Below, piece after piece: positions 8,543-16,070 of a stretch of DNA of 64,000 bases. Below the pieces are notes generated by a model. It worked only from the letters and a program-made list of their open reading frames with translations. It had not been told where the DNA came from and made no database searches. Position 1 is the first letter of the stretch. Every line of letters begins with the position of its first letter. Source of the DNA: Flagellimonas pelagia (GTDB lineage: Bacteria; Bacteroidota; Bacteroidia; Flavobacteriales; Flavobacteriaceae); the NCBI RefSeq assembly GCF_003584135.1, contig NZ_QXFI01000033.1:124001-188000 (forward strand). Reading direction: 5' to 3'. Made by a program: the position numbers and the translations under genes.

Positions 8543-9217
8543 TTAGTCTTTGATGTAAACCCTACCTCCTACAAAGGTTTTTTTGTTCACTGTTTTTGGA
8601 TTTCCATATACATAAACATCCCCACCGGCCCTGACATTAATGTCCACTGCTTCGGAAGCAAACACATCTGCCTCGCCTCCCGCTGATATTTTAATGTCAG
8701 TAGTGGATGTCCTTAAATCCCTTCCATCAAAAATACCACCAGTATTTAAGACCACTGTTTGGTTCTTGGCCAAACCAGAAGCTTCCACAATACCTCCGGT
8801 CACCGCTCGGATATCCGCATAATCTACGTCCATGCCTATATGGATCTTGGCACCTTCCTGGGCCCTTAGTTCAATTTTGCTCTTCTGCACCATCTCGTTA
8901 CAGGTGATCTGGGCTCCTTCGTTGCCATCGATCACATCTAAATTGGTATAATAGACTTCGATCATGGTATCCTCGCCCTGAAATTTTTTGTCCAACTGCA
9001 TGCGGAGTTTCAATACACCTTTCTTATTGGTCCATGTAATGTCGTCCACGTTCCAACCTTTGATCATGATCCGGTTCTCGTCGGACTGTATCAAGTTCAC
9101 CTCGATAAGATCAAATACCTTGATTTCATTAAACTCCCCAACTTCCGTATCTATGGTGCGTTGGGCAAAGGGAAGCAAGGGAAGCAGAAGAAGACTGAGT
9201 GTGTATATTTTTTTCAT
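8543..9217 (-). CDS. GIN-domain (DUF2807) secreted protein
   Basis: A 224-residue protein with a signal peptide (MKKIYTLSLLLLPLLPFAQ). The rest is a repetitive right-handed beta-solenoid typical of the putative auto-transporter adhesin, head GIN domain family. Short strands such as FDLIEVNLIQSDENRIMI, LRAQEGAKIHIGMDVDYADI and SAGGEADVFASEAVDINVRAGGDVYVYG alternate with gly-turns. Such proteins are exported; an adhesin role is a name only and not shown. A second family member lies at 20372-21124. It is separated from the aro operon terminator by about 60 bases and converges on the gene at 7851. Confidence 0.85.
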   Translation of the reverse strand: MKKIYTLSLLLLPLLPFAQRTIDTEVGEFNEIKVFDLIEVNLIQSDENRIMIKGWNVDDITWTNKKGVLKLRMQLDKKFQGEDTMIEVYYTNLDVIDGNEGAQITCNEMVQKSKIELRAQEGAKIHIGMDVDYADIRAVTGGIVEASGLAKNQTVVLNTGGIFDGRDLRTSTTDIKISAGGEADVFASEAVDINVRAGGDVYVYGNPKTVNKKTFVGGRVYIKD

Positions 9218-9280
9218 GATAGAGTGTTTTTACTTTTGAAAGATGACCGAACTTCTGGATTGTTACAGTCTGAAACAAAA

Positions 9281-9326
9281 AAACTGTTTGCATCCCGGAT
9301 TTTTTTCCGAAGAGACAAACAGTTTC
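9281..9326 (-). terminator. Intrinsic terminator at the end of the phe/tyr operon
   Basis: Arms AAACTGTTTG and CAAACAGTTT are exact complements around a 25-base loop that can itself form a small hairpin. On the minus strand the 3' arm continues into a run of T. It follows the DAHP synthase/chorismate mutase stop at 9346. Confidence 0.75.
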
Positions 9327-9345
9327 GTCAAAAAGGATCTATTAA

Positions 9346-10428
9346 TTAGGCGTTGATGATTTTTTCCTGATGGTTGATGGATTCTTGGTGAATTGCCTTG
9401 AACATCTTTAACACGAACTCCTCACTCAATCCTCTCTGCTCACCTTCCAAGATCATGTTTCCTAAAATAGCGTTCCATCGATTGCTCTGCAACACGGCAA
9501 CGTTCTTTTGCTTTTTCAATTCCCCGATTCCATCAGCCACCTTCATACGCTTGCCCAATAGCTCGATCAATTGATTGTCCAACACATCAATTTGCGTTCT
9601 AAGGTTGTTCAACTTATTGTTGTATTCGGCTTCTTCGTCGCTTTCTTTTCTGATACGAAGATCTTTCATGATCTGCACCAATCGTTCCGGGGTCACCTGT
9701 TGGGCGGCATCACTCCAAGCATTATCTGGATCATAGTGGGTTTCGATCATCAGACCATCAAAATTTAGGTCCAACGCAGTTTGGGACACATCAAAGATCA
9801 TATCTCGCTTCCCAGTAATGTGGCTTGGGTCGTTGATGATGGGAAGGTCAGGAAACTTCGTTTGAAGCTCAATAGCCAACTGCCACTCGGGAATGTTTCG
9901 GTATTTGGTCTTCTCATAAGTGGAAAAGCCTCTGTGGATCACACCTAATTTTTCAATATTGGCCGAAGCCAAACGCTCCACGGCACCCAACCACAATGAA
10001 AGATCTGGGTTCACTGGGTTTTTCACCAATACGATTTTATCGGTTCCCTCCAAAGCATCTGCAATTTCTTGAACGATGAAGGGGCTCACAGTGGAACGGG
10101 CACCGATCCACAATAGATCCACATCATATTCCAAAGCCAAATCCACATGGGCACGGTTAGCCACTTCGGTAGCGGTCTTCAATCCGGTTTCCTCTTTCAC
10201 CTTTTGCAACCATTTTAACCCGATGGCTCCAACGCCTTCAAAATTTCCGGGGCGGGTGCGGGGTTTCCAGATACCGGCCCGATAGTAACTTACATCGGTA
10301 TCTTTCAACTGGTGTGCAATCTTAAGTACTTGGTCTTCGGTCTCGGCGCTGCAAGGTCCTGCGATGACCAGTGGATGGCCCAAGTTCATATCATCCAACC
10401 ATTTTCTCATTTCCTTCTTGTTTTCCAT
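9346..10428 (-). CDS. DAHP synthase / chorismate mutase fusion
   Basis: A 360-residue bifunctional enzyme. The N-terminal part (about 1-265) is a KDO8P/DAHP synthase-type TIM barrel with VIAGPCSAETEDQ, AGIWKPRTRPGNFEG, LVKNPVNPD and NDPSHITGKRD. It condenses PEP and erythrose-4-phosphate, the first step of the shikimate pathway. The C-terminal part (about 270-360) is an AroQ chorismate mutase helix bundle (LRTQIDVLDNQLIELLGKRM, then the hinge KMFKAIHQESINHQ). The fusion places the entry and exit enzymes of aromatic synthesis in one chain, and AroQ domains on such fusions often provide feedback sensing. It is the last gene of the attenuator-controlled operon, 8 bases after tyrA. Confidence 0.93.
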   Translation of the reverse strand: MENKKEMRKWLDDMNLGHPLVIAGPCSAETEDQVLKIAHQLKDTDVSYYRAGIWKPRTRPGNFEGVGAIGLKWLQKVKEETGLKTATEVANRAHVDLALEYDVDLLWIGARSTVSPFIVQEIADALEGTDKIVLVKNPVNPDLSLWLGAVERLASANIEKLGVIHRGFSTYEKTKYRNIPEWQLAIELQTKFPDLPIINDPSHITGKRDMIFDVSQTALDLNFDGLMIETHYDPDNAWSDAAQQVTPERLVQIMKDLRIRKESDEEAEYNNKLNNLRTQIDVLDNQLIELLGKRMKVADGIGELKKQKNVAVLQSNRWNAILGNMILEGEQRGLSEEFVLKMFKAIHQESINHQEKIINA

Positions 10429-10436
10429 AATGCTTC

Positions 10437-11297
10437 CTATTTTTTTGTAAGTGGAATTCCTTTAAGTATTTGTTTTATTTTATTGGTATTGCTCATTTCC
10501 AAGTGGACATTTTCAAAATCATTTTTCTGTATCAACTCTTTGAAAGTGGTCAGGTTCTGGATATACTCTTCCAAGGTCTCCACCACGTTGTCCTTGTTCT
10601 GTTCAAATATGGGTGTCCACATATCCGGCGAGCTTTTGGCCAAGCGCACGGTACTCTCGAAACCACTGCCCGCCATGTCAAAAATATCACGCTCATTCTT
10701 TTCTTTTTCGATAACCGTTTTTCCCAACATAAAAGAACTGATGTGTGATAAATGGGATACATAGGCTATGTGCTTGTCATGTGCCTCAGGGTTCATGTAA
10801 CGGATACGCATCCCAATCGCTTGAAAAATGGCCAAGGCCCTTTCCTGTAGTTTGAAGGCTGTTTTTTCCACCTCACAAATGATCATGGTCTTGCCGTCGT
10901 ATAGTCCTTCCAACGCCGCAGATGGACCAGAAAATTCAGTGCCCGCAATGGGGTGGCAGGCCATAAAATTTCGTCGTTTGGGATGTTCGGCCACACTTTC
11001 GCAAATCAATCTTTTGGTAGAACCTGCATCCATCACCAGGGTATCATCTCCCACGGCATCCAAAATTTTGGGAAGTTCATGCACCATGGCATTTACGGGA
11101 ATACTCACATAAACCATATCGGCATCCGCCAAAGCATCCAAATCCCCTTTTACATCAATGATCTGTAATTCAATTGCCTCATCCAAATGGGTCTGGTTCT
11201 TGTCCAACCCCACAATGGTGACCTCCGGATGTAATTTTTTCACATCCCTTGCAAAAGAACCCCCTATCAATCCTATTCCGATTACCGCTACCTTCAT
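10437..11297 (-). CDS. tyrA: Prephenate dehydrogenase
   Basis: A 286-residue NAD-dependent enzyme that oxidatively decarboxylates prephenate to 4-hydroxyphenylpyruvate for tyrosine. A Rossmann motif opens the protein (GIGLIGGSFARD). CHPIAGTEFSGP (about 113-124) and HDKHIAYVSHLSH (about 176-188) carry the conserved histidines of the family. There is no chorismate mutase or ACT domain; the mutase is on the next gene. It is spaced 3 bases from the aminotransferase stop codon and is within the pheA operon. Confidence 0.94.
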   Translation of the reverse strand: MKVAVIGIGLIGGSFARDVKKLHPEVTIVGLDKNQTHLDEAIELQIIDVKGDLDALADADMVYVSIPVNAMVHELPKILDAVGDDTLVMDAGSTKRLICESVAEHPKRRNFMACHPIAGTEFSGPSAALEGLYDGKTMIICEVEKTAFKLQERALAIFQAIGMRIRYMNPEAHDKHIAYVSHLSHISSFMLGKTVIEKEKNERDIFDMAGSGFESTVRLAKSSPDMWTPIFEQNKDNVVETLEEYIQNLTTFKELIQKNDFENVHLEMSNTNKIKQILKGIPLTKK

Positions 11298-11300
11298 GAT

Positions 11301-12443
11301 CTAAAATCTTGCTATGGCTTCCTTGATTTTTTCTTCCTTTACGCAGAGTGAAAACCGAATATAGCCTTCACCATTGCTACCAAAAATGGTTCCCGGTGCA
11401 ATGAAGATATCTTTATCATACAACACTTGGTCTATAAATTCTTCCGAAGGAAGCGACCCTTCCAGAAGCTTGGCCCACACAAACATTCCCACCGCATTTC
11501 TATCATAAGTACACCCCAACTTTTCCACCAACTGGAACATAAGTTCCCTTCTGCGGGTATATACCTCATCCAAATGCTCAAACCACTCTTGGCCACTCTG
11601 TAGGGCCACCACGGCTCCTTTTTGAATACCATAAAACATTCCCGAATCCATGTTGCTTTTCACTTTGAGCACCGCATTGATATGTTCTTCATTTCCCAAG
11701 ACCATGCCCACACGCCAACCGGCCATATTGAAGGTTTTGCTCAAACTATTCAGTTCCAAGGTGCATTCCTTTGCCCCATCAATGGACAAAATACTTGTGG
11801 GGTTATTGGACAAAACAAAACTGTATGGATTGTCGTTCACCAAAAGAATGCTGTGCTTTTTCGCAAAGGCAACCAAGGATTTTAATTGTTCCAAAGTTGC
11901 GGTTGCTCCCGTCGGCATATGCGGGTAGCTGATCCACATCAATTTTACTTTGGACAAATCTTTTTGAGATAATGCCTCCAAGTCTGGGAACCACCCATTT
12001 TCCTCTGTCAAATCATAGGTAACAGGTACTGCTTCTACCAAATTGGTTACGGAGGCATAGGTAGGATATCCCGGGTTGGGCAACAACACTTCATCCCCAA
12101 CATTCAAAAAGGCCATGCTAATGTGCATGATGCCTTCCTTGGAGCCCATTAAGGGTAAAATTTCGGTGGATGGATCCACACTTACCCCAAATTTTTGCTG
12201 ATAGAAATTGGCAATGGCCTCCCGAAGTTCAGGCAATCCTTGGTAACTCTGGTATTGATGGGCACCCGCATCGGTGACGCAATCCCGTAAGGTTTCCAAC
12301 ACTTTTGGTGATGGCGCCAGATCAGGGCTACCGATTCCCATATTGATGATGGGTTTTCCTTGGTTGACCAATCCCCTTACCTCTCTCAATTTTTTGGAAA
12401 AGTAGTATTCCTGTACACTTTGTAACCTGTCTGCAGTGATCAT
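11301..12443 (-). CDS. Class I/II PLP aminotransferase, probably aromatic amino acids
   Basis: A 380-residue fold-type I aminotransferase. The PLP lysine is in LNSLSKTFNMAGWRVG (about 235-250) and the conserved asparagine is in NDNPYSF. The general sequence is aspartate-aminotransferase-like and does not itself define the substrate. The position between prephenate dehydratase and prephenate dehydrogenase implies transamination of phenylpyruvate and hydroxyphenylpyruvate. Its ATG overlaps the pheA stop by four bases (ATGA). Confidence 0.9.
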   Translation of the reverse strand: MITADRLQSVQEYYFSKKLREVRGLVNQGKPIINMGIGSPDLAPSPKVLETLRDCVTDAGAHQYQSYQGLPELREAIANFYQQKFGVSVDPSTEILPLMGSKEGIMHISMAFLNVGDEVLLPNPGYPTYASVTNLVEAVPVTYDLTEENGWFPDLEALSQKDLSKVKLMWISYPHMPTGATATLEQLKSLVAFAKKHSILLVNDNPYSFVLSNNPTSILSIDGAKECTLELNSLSKTFNMAGWRVGMVLGNEEHINAVLKVKSNMDSGMFYGIQKGAVVALQSGQEWFEHLDEVYTRRRELMFQLVEKLGCTYDRNAVGMFVWAKLLEGSLPSEEFIDQVLYDKDIFIAPGTIFGSNGEGYIRFSLCVKEEKIKEAIARF

Positions 12444-13270
12444 AGTAACAATGCATTTTTATATTCCCCTAATACCTTGAAATCTTCCAACATAATCTCC
12501 AACAGTGATTTTGCCTTGGAAAAGTGATCGTATTCTTCAAAAGTCACATCCACAAAGAATGCATACTTCCATGGTGTTTCTATAACAGGCAAGGATTGGA
12601 TTTTGGTTAGGTTCAAATTGCAATCGCTCATCACATTTAGAACTGTCGCCAAACTCCCCCTTTTGTGGTCGGTTATAAAACGTACCGAAGCTTTATTAAT
12701 TTCTCCTTTTGGCAGTACCTTATTCTGCTTCTTTAGAATAATAAAACGGGTAGCATTATTCTTAATGGTCTGGATTTCGGAAGCAATAATATCCAAATCG
12801 TATAGATCTGCAGCCATTTTTGGAGCAATGGCAGCAATATTAGCCAATCTACCTTCTTTTATACGTTTGGCAGTCTCGGCCGTATCTACACTTTCCACCA
12901 ATTTGATGTGGGGATGGGCCCTAAAAAATTCCTTACATTGTAACAAGGCCATGGGATGGGAATGAACCTCTTTGATGTCCTCAAAAGTCCTACCCTTGAG
13001 TACCATAAGATGATGGTGAATGTTCAGATAATGCTCCCCGATCACGTGGATTTTGTTGTGGTATACCAGATTATAATTGGGGATGATGGAACCCGCTATG
13101 GAATTTTCAATGGCCATAACACCCTTGTCCGCCGTCCCGGTCAACAAATGGTCGATGATGGCATCAAAAGAACTGCATTCCAATAATTCGATGTCGTTTC
13201 CAAAAAAATCCGTGGCCACCTTATGGTGGTTGGAACCCTTAATTCCCTGAATGGCTATTTTTAAACCCAT
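12440..13270 (-). CDS. pheA: Prephenate dehydratase with ACT domain
   Basis: A 276-residue monofunctional dehydratase that converts prephenate to phenylpyruvate. The catalytic domain (about 1-180) has GVMAIENSIAGSI (the conserved ENS segment) and NNATRFIIL (the TRF motif needed for catalysis). The C-terminal ACT domain (about 192-270, GSLATVLNVMSDCNLNLTKIQSLP) is the usual phenylalanine allosteric site, with an ESRP-like element reading QSLP. It is the first structural gene of the operon. The start codon ATG at 13270 lies only three bases beyond the T run of the attenuator terminator, so termination and initiation regions abut. Confidence 0.95.
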   Translation of the reverse strand: MGLKIAIQGIKGSNHHKVATDFFGNDIELLECSSFDAIIDHLLTGTADKGVMAIENSIAGSIIPNYNLVYHNKIHVIGEHYLNIHHHLMVLKGRTFEDIKEVHSHPMALLQCKEFFRAHPHIKLVESVDTAETAKRIKEGRLANIAAIAPKMAADLYDLDIIASEIQTIKNNATRFIILKKQNKVLPKGEINKASVRFITDHKRGSLATVLNVMSDCNLNLTKIQSLPVIETPWKYAFFVDVTFEEYDHFSKAKSLLEIMLEDFKVLGEYKNALLL

Positions 13271-13271
13271 T

Positions 13272-13305
13272 GCAAAAAAAAAGTCCCGATTTAAATCGGG
13301 ACTTT
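13272..13305 (-). terminator. Attenuator terminator in front of pheA
   Basis: A 26-base perfect palindrome (13280-13305; each arm AAAGTCCCGATTT or its complement) is followed on the minus strand by nine to ten T. It lies between the leader peptide gene and the pheA ATG. A terminator placed before the operon it serves implies regulated read-through. Its 5' arm AGTCCCG is also complementary to CGGGACT in the leader-peptide coding region (13345-13339), which would form the antiterminator. Confidence 0.9.
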
Positions 13306-13331
13306 ATGTATTGGTTATACTTTAAACGCAT

Positions 13332-13403
13332 TCACAACAGTCCCGTACCTCTCTTAAAAAAGAAGTAAAAATAGAAACCGTTCCAGAAATACGTATTTGT
13401 CAT
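13332..13403 (-). CDS. Aromatic-rich leader peptide of the pheA operon
   Basis: A 23-residue reading frame that starts at ATG 13403 and stops at TGA 13334-13332. Its middle reads TYFWNGFYFYFFFK: six Phe, three Tyr and one Trp. Codons 13-15 are three consecutive Phe codons. Codons 19-21 (Thr-Gly-Leu) contain CGGGACT (13345-13339), a 7-base exact complement of the 5' arm of the terminator at 13305-13280. A ribosome stalled at the Phe run would leave CGGGACT free to form an antiterminator. A ribosome at the stop codon would cover it and let the terminator fold. This is the classic layout of amino-acid attenuation and sets sense, frame and order correctly. There is no Shine-Dalgarno sequence, as usual in this phylum. 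The sequence logic is strong; the function is untested. Confidence 0.88.
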   Translation of the reverse strand: MTNTYFWNGFYFYFFFKRGTGLL

Positions 13404-13421
13404 CTCGTAATAAAATCTCGG

Positions 13422-13449
13422 CTAATTTAGCCAATCCATCCGAAAACAA
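13422..13449 (-). promoter_or_regulatory. Possible promoter for the pheA leader
   Basis: TTG (13449-13447) and TAAATTAG (13429-13422) are 17 bases apart and the second is one base from TAnnTTTG. A start near 13415 would leave about a dozen bases before the leader ATG. The match is imperfect, so confidence is low. Confidence 0.35.
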
Positions 13450-13587
13450 CAGCTTTCCTTAATTTTTTTTTGATTTTTTTCAAATTGGAAGATTTCGTTG
13501 CATTTTACCATGTAGAAAACCATCTTTTTTAAGAATTTACATGTCCTTAAACCGATTGTCCAAAAACTGGTACTATTACATCAAGTG

Positions 13588-13619
13588 TTGTCAACGATAT
13601 TTCTAAAAGTGTATTTTTG
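13588..13619 (+). promoter_or_regulatory. Promoter of gldA
   Basis: TTG (13588-13590) and TATTTTTG (13612-13619, exact TAnnTTTG) are 21 bases apart, and the box ends 19 bases before the gldA ATG. The start site should fall near 13625. Confidence 0.6.
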
Positions 13620-13638
13620 AACAACTAAATCCAGTTGA

Positions 13639-14532
13639 ATGTCCATCACCGTTCAGAACATCACCAAAACCTTCGGTCCCCAAAAAGCGTTGAACAATGT
13701 ATCCTTCTCCATCAAAAAGGGCGAAGTAGTAGGTTTTTTAGGTCCCAATGGGGCAGGTAAATCCACCATGATGCGAATCTTGACCACCTATTACAAGGCG
13801 GATAGTGGCGATGCGGAAGTAAATGGGTTCGATGTGTTGAACGCTGAACGGGATGTGCAAAAAAGTATCGGTTACCTACCTGAACACAACCCATTGTATT
13901 TGGAAATGTACGTGAAGGAATACCTCGCTTTCAATGCCGATGTGTACCACGTGCCCAAGTCGAAGATCGAGGAGGTCATTGAAAAAACAGGACTTACGCC
14001 AGAGTGCCACAAAAAAATTGGACAACTATCCAAAGGATACCGGCAGCGTGTTGGTTTGGCCGCGGCACTCCTTCATGATCCCGAGGTTTTGATCTTGGAT
14101 GAGCCTACCACAGGGCTTGACCCCAACCAACTCATCGAAATACGCAAATTGATCCGTGAAATTGGCAAGGAAAAGACCATCCTCCTATCCACCCACATCA
14201 TGAAAGAGGTGGAAGCCGTATGCGATCGGGTCATCATCATCAATAAAGGACAATTGGTGGCCGATAAAAAATTGGAAGAACTCCGTGAAGCCGAGGAACA
14301 GATTATTGAAGTGGAGTTCGATTATCGTGTGGAAGAGCAATTGCTACAGCAACTGCCCCATGCTTCCAAAGTGACCAACACCGGGGGATTTGTGTATGAG
14401 CTTACCTTCAATACTACGAGCGATATGCGCCCCGCCGTTTTCGATTTTGCACACGACAACCAATTGAAAACCCTTCAACTCAGTCGAAAGAACAAAAACC
14501 TGGAGAGTCTTTTCACCGAACTTACTTCTTAG
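13639..14532 (+). CDS. gldA: Gliding-motility ABC transporter ATP-binding subunit GldA
   Basis: A 297-residue ABC ATPase. It shows Walker A GPNGAGKS (about 35-42), Q-loop YLPEHNPLY, the ABC signature LSKGYRQRVGLA (about 135), Walker B VLILDEPTTGLDP (about 154) and the switch histidine in STHI. Sequence and length match GldA, which with GldF and GldG forms a transporter required for gliding in Flavobacterium johnsoniae. gldF and gldG are not in this window. It is divergent from the pheA leader; a PLP decarboxylase follows on the same strand with its own promoter. A general ABC-2 exporter ATPase is the alternative. Confidence 0.85.
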   Translation: MSITVQNITKTFGPQKALNNVSFSIKKGEVVGFLGPNGAGKSTMMRILTTYYKADSGDAEVNGFDVLNAERDVQKSIGYLPEHNPLYLEMYVKEYLAFNADVYHVPKSKIEEVIEKTGLTPECHKKIGQLSKGYRQRVGLAAALLHDPEVLILDEPTTGLDPNQLIEIRKLIREIGKEKTILLSTHIMKEVEAVCDRVIIINKGQLVADKKLEELREAEEQIIEVEFDYRVEEQLLQQLPHASKVTNTGGFVYELTFNTTSDMRPAVFDFAHDNQLKTLQLSRKNKNLESLFTELTS

Positions 14533-14584
14533 ATTTTCGAGGGATACCCTTTCAAAAATCAGCCTAAAACCGCAACAAATATGG

Positions 14585-14592
14585 TATTTTTG
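14585..14592 (+). promoter_or_regulatory. -7 box of the decarboxylase gene
   Basis: TATTTTTG matches TAnnTTTG. Its position inside the longest reading frame argues that translation starts downstream, at ATG 14614, and not at 14581. Confidence 0.5.
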
Positions 14593-14613
14593 CGGCCAAA
14601 GCATTATGGACCT

Positions 14614-16062
14614 ATGAAGCAGAACAAAGCCCGGTTGGAACTTTCCAAAGAGGAAATGCAAAAGTACGGCTACCAGATCGTCGATGCCATTGTGGAACAC
14701 CATCATACCCAACATGAAAAATTCCCCGTCGCATTTGGTTCCCGGGAAGAGATGGACAACCTGTTTTTGGAAGAAGCCCCAGAAAGTGGCATGGATGCCT
14801 CAAAAGTTTTGGAATTCGTCCTCGAAAAAGTGATGACCAATAGTGCCAACATGGCCCACCCTAGGTCTTTTTCCTTTGTCCCGGGTCCCAGTAACTACGT
14901 CAGTGTCATGGCAGACGCTTTGGCCACGGGGTATAATATTTTTTCTGGTGGATGGTCCATTGGTCCTGCCGCTGCGGAATTGGAAATCGTGACCATTCAG
15001 TGGTTGTTGAAAATCTTTGGTTTTCCGAAGAAAAAAGGTGGAGGTATTTTCACTAGTGGAGGCTCCATGGCCAACCTCACTGCTGTGGCAACGGCCCGAA
15101 GGATCAAATGTGGGGACGACTTTTCCAAAGCGATCATCTATCTGTCCGATCAGGCACATTCTTCCAACATCAAGGCCATTAGGGTCTTGGGATTCAAAAA
15201 GGAACAGATCCGGATCATTCCTACGGACAATGAGTTCAAGTTTGCGCTGAACAAACTGAAAAATTGTATCGCCAAAGACCGATTGGAAGGTTTGCACCCT
15301 TTCTGCCTTATCGCTTCCGCAGGAACGACCAACACCGGTACTGTTGACCCGTTACCAGAATTGGCCAGCATCTGCAAAAAGGAAGATATTTGGTTCCATA
15401 TTGATGGTGCTTATGGCGGTGCAGCTATTTTATCTGCCAAGGGCAAACACATGCTGAAAGGCATTGAAAAAGCCGATTCACTAACCGTTGATCCACACAA
15501 ATGGTTCTACCAACCGTATGAGATGGGATGCCTGTTGGTCCGAAACCACAAACATCTTAGCCATACCTTCACCGAAAAACCAGAATATCTTCGCGATATT
15601 GAAGGGAACACATCCGAGATCAATTTTTATGACCACGGTATCCAACTTACCCGAAGGTTCAGGGCGCTCAAGTTTTACATGTCCTTAAAAACTTTTGGTC
15701 TAAAGGAATTTCGGGATGCCATTTCCTACAATATCGACCTGGCGGAAGAGGTGGAAAACCTATTGAGGGGCAGCAAAAGCTGGGAAGTAGTGTTCCCGGC
15801 CACTTTGGCGGTCATCAATTTTAGGTACAATCCCATCAAGCAACATTACAGCGAGAAAGAACTGGACCAGATCAACCAATACATTTCCCATAAAGTAGTG
15901 GAATCCAGAAAGGCGTTGCTGGTCACCACCATCCTTAACGATCAGGTGGTGTTGCGGATGTGCTTGATCAATCCCAGAACGACTATGGATGATGTAACGG
16001 AAACTTTGGATCTCTGTAAAACCTTTGCCCTGGAAATTGAGGAGCAGATAGCCATAAGCTGA
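14614..16062 (+). CDS. Group II PLP-dependent decarboxylase
   Basis: A 482-residue pyridoxal-phosphate decarboxylase of the aromatic-L-amino-acid/glutamate decarboxylase family. The PLP lysine is in VDPHKWFYQPYEMG (about 293-306). The cofactor pocket includes GIFTSGGSMANLTA and AGTTNTGTVDPL, and HIDGAYGGA carries the PLP aspartate. Members decarboxylate amino acids such as tyrosine, tryptophan, 2,4-diaminobutyrate or aspartate; the substrate here cannot be assigned. I prefer ATG 14614 over 14581 because a -7 box lies between them. It converges with the outer-membrane gene, whose stop is 8 bases away, and no terminator is visible in the gap. Confidence 0.88.
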   Translation: MKQNKARLELSKEEMQKYGYQIVDAIVEHHHTQHEKFPVAFGSREEMDNLFLEEAPESGMDASKVLEFVLEKVMTNSANMAHPRSFSFVPGPSNYVSVMADALATGYNIFSGGWSIGPAAAELEIVTIQWLLKIFGFPKKKGGGIFTSGGSMANLTAVATARRIKCGDDFSKAIIYLSDQAHSSNIKAIRVLGFKKEQIRIIPTDNEFKFALNKLKNCIAKDRLEGLHPFCLIASAGTTNTGTVDPLPELASICKKEDIWFHIDGAYGGAAILSAKGKHMLKGIEKADSLTVDPHKWFYQPYEMGCLLVRNHKHLSHTFTEKPEYLRDIEGNTSEINFYDHGIQLTRRFRALKFYMSLKTFGLKEFRDAISYNIDLAEEVENLLRGSKSWEVVFPATLAVINFRYNPIKQHYSEKELDQINQYISHKVVESRKALLVTTILNDQVVLRMCLINPRTTMDDVTETLDLCKTFALEIEEQIAIS

Positions 16063-16070
16063 TTTATTCT

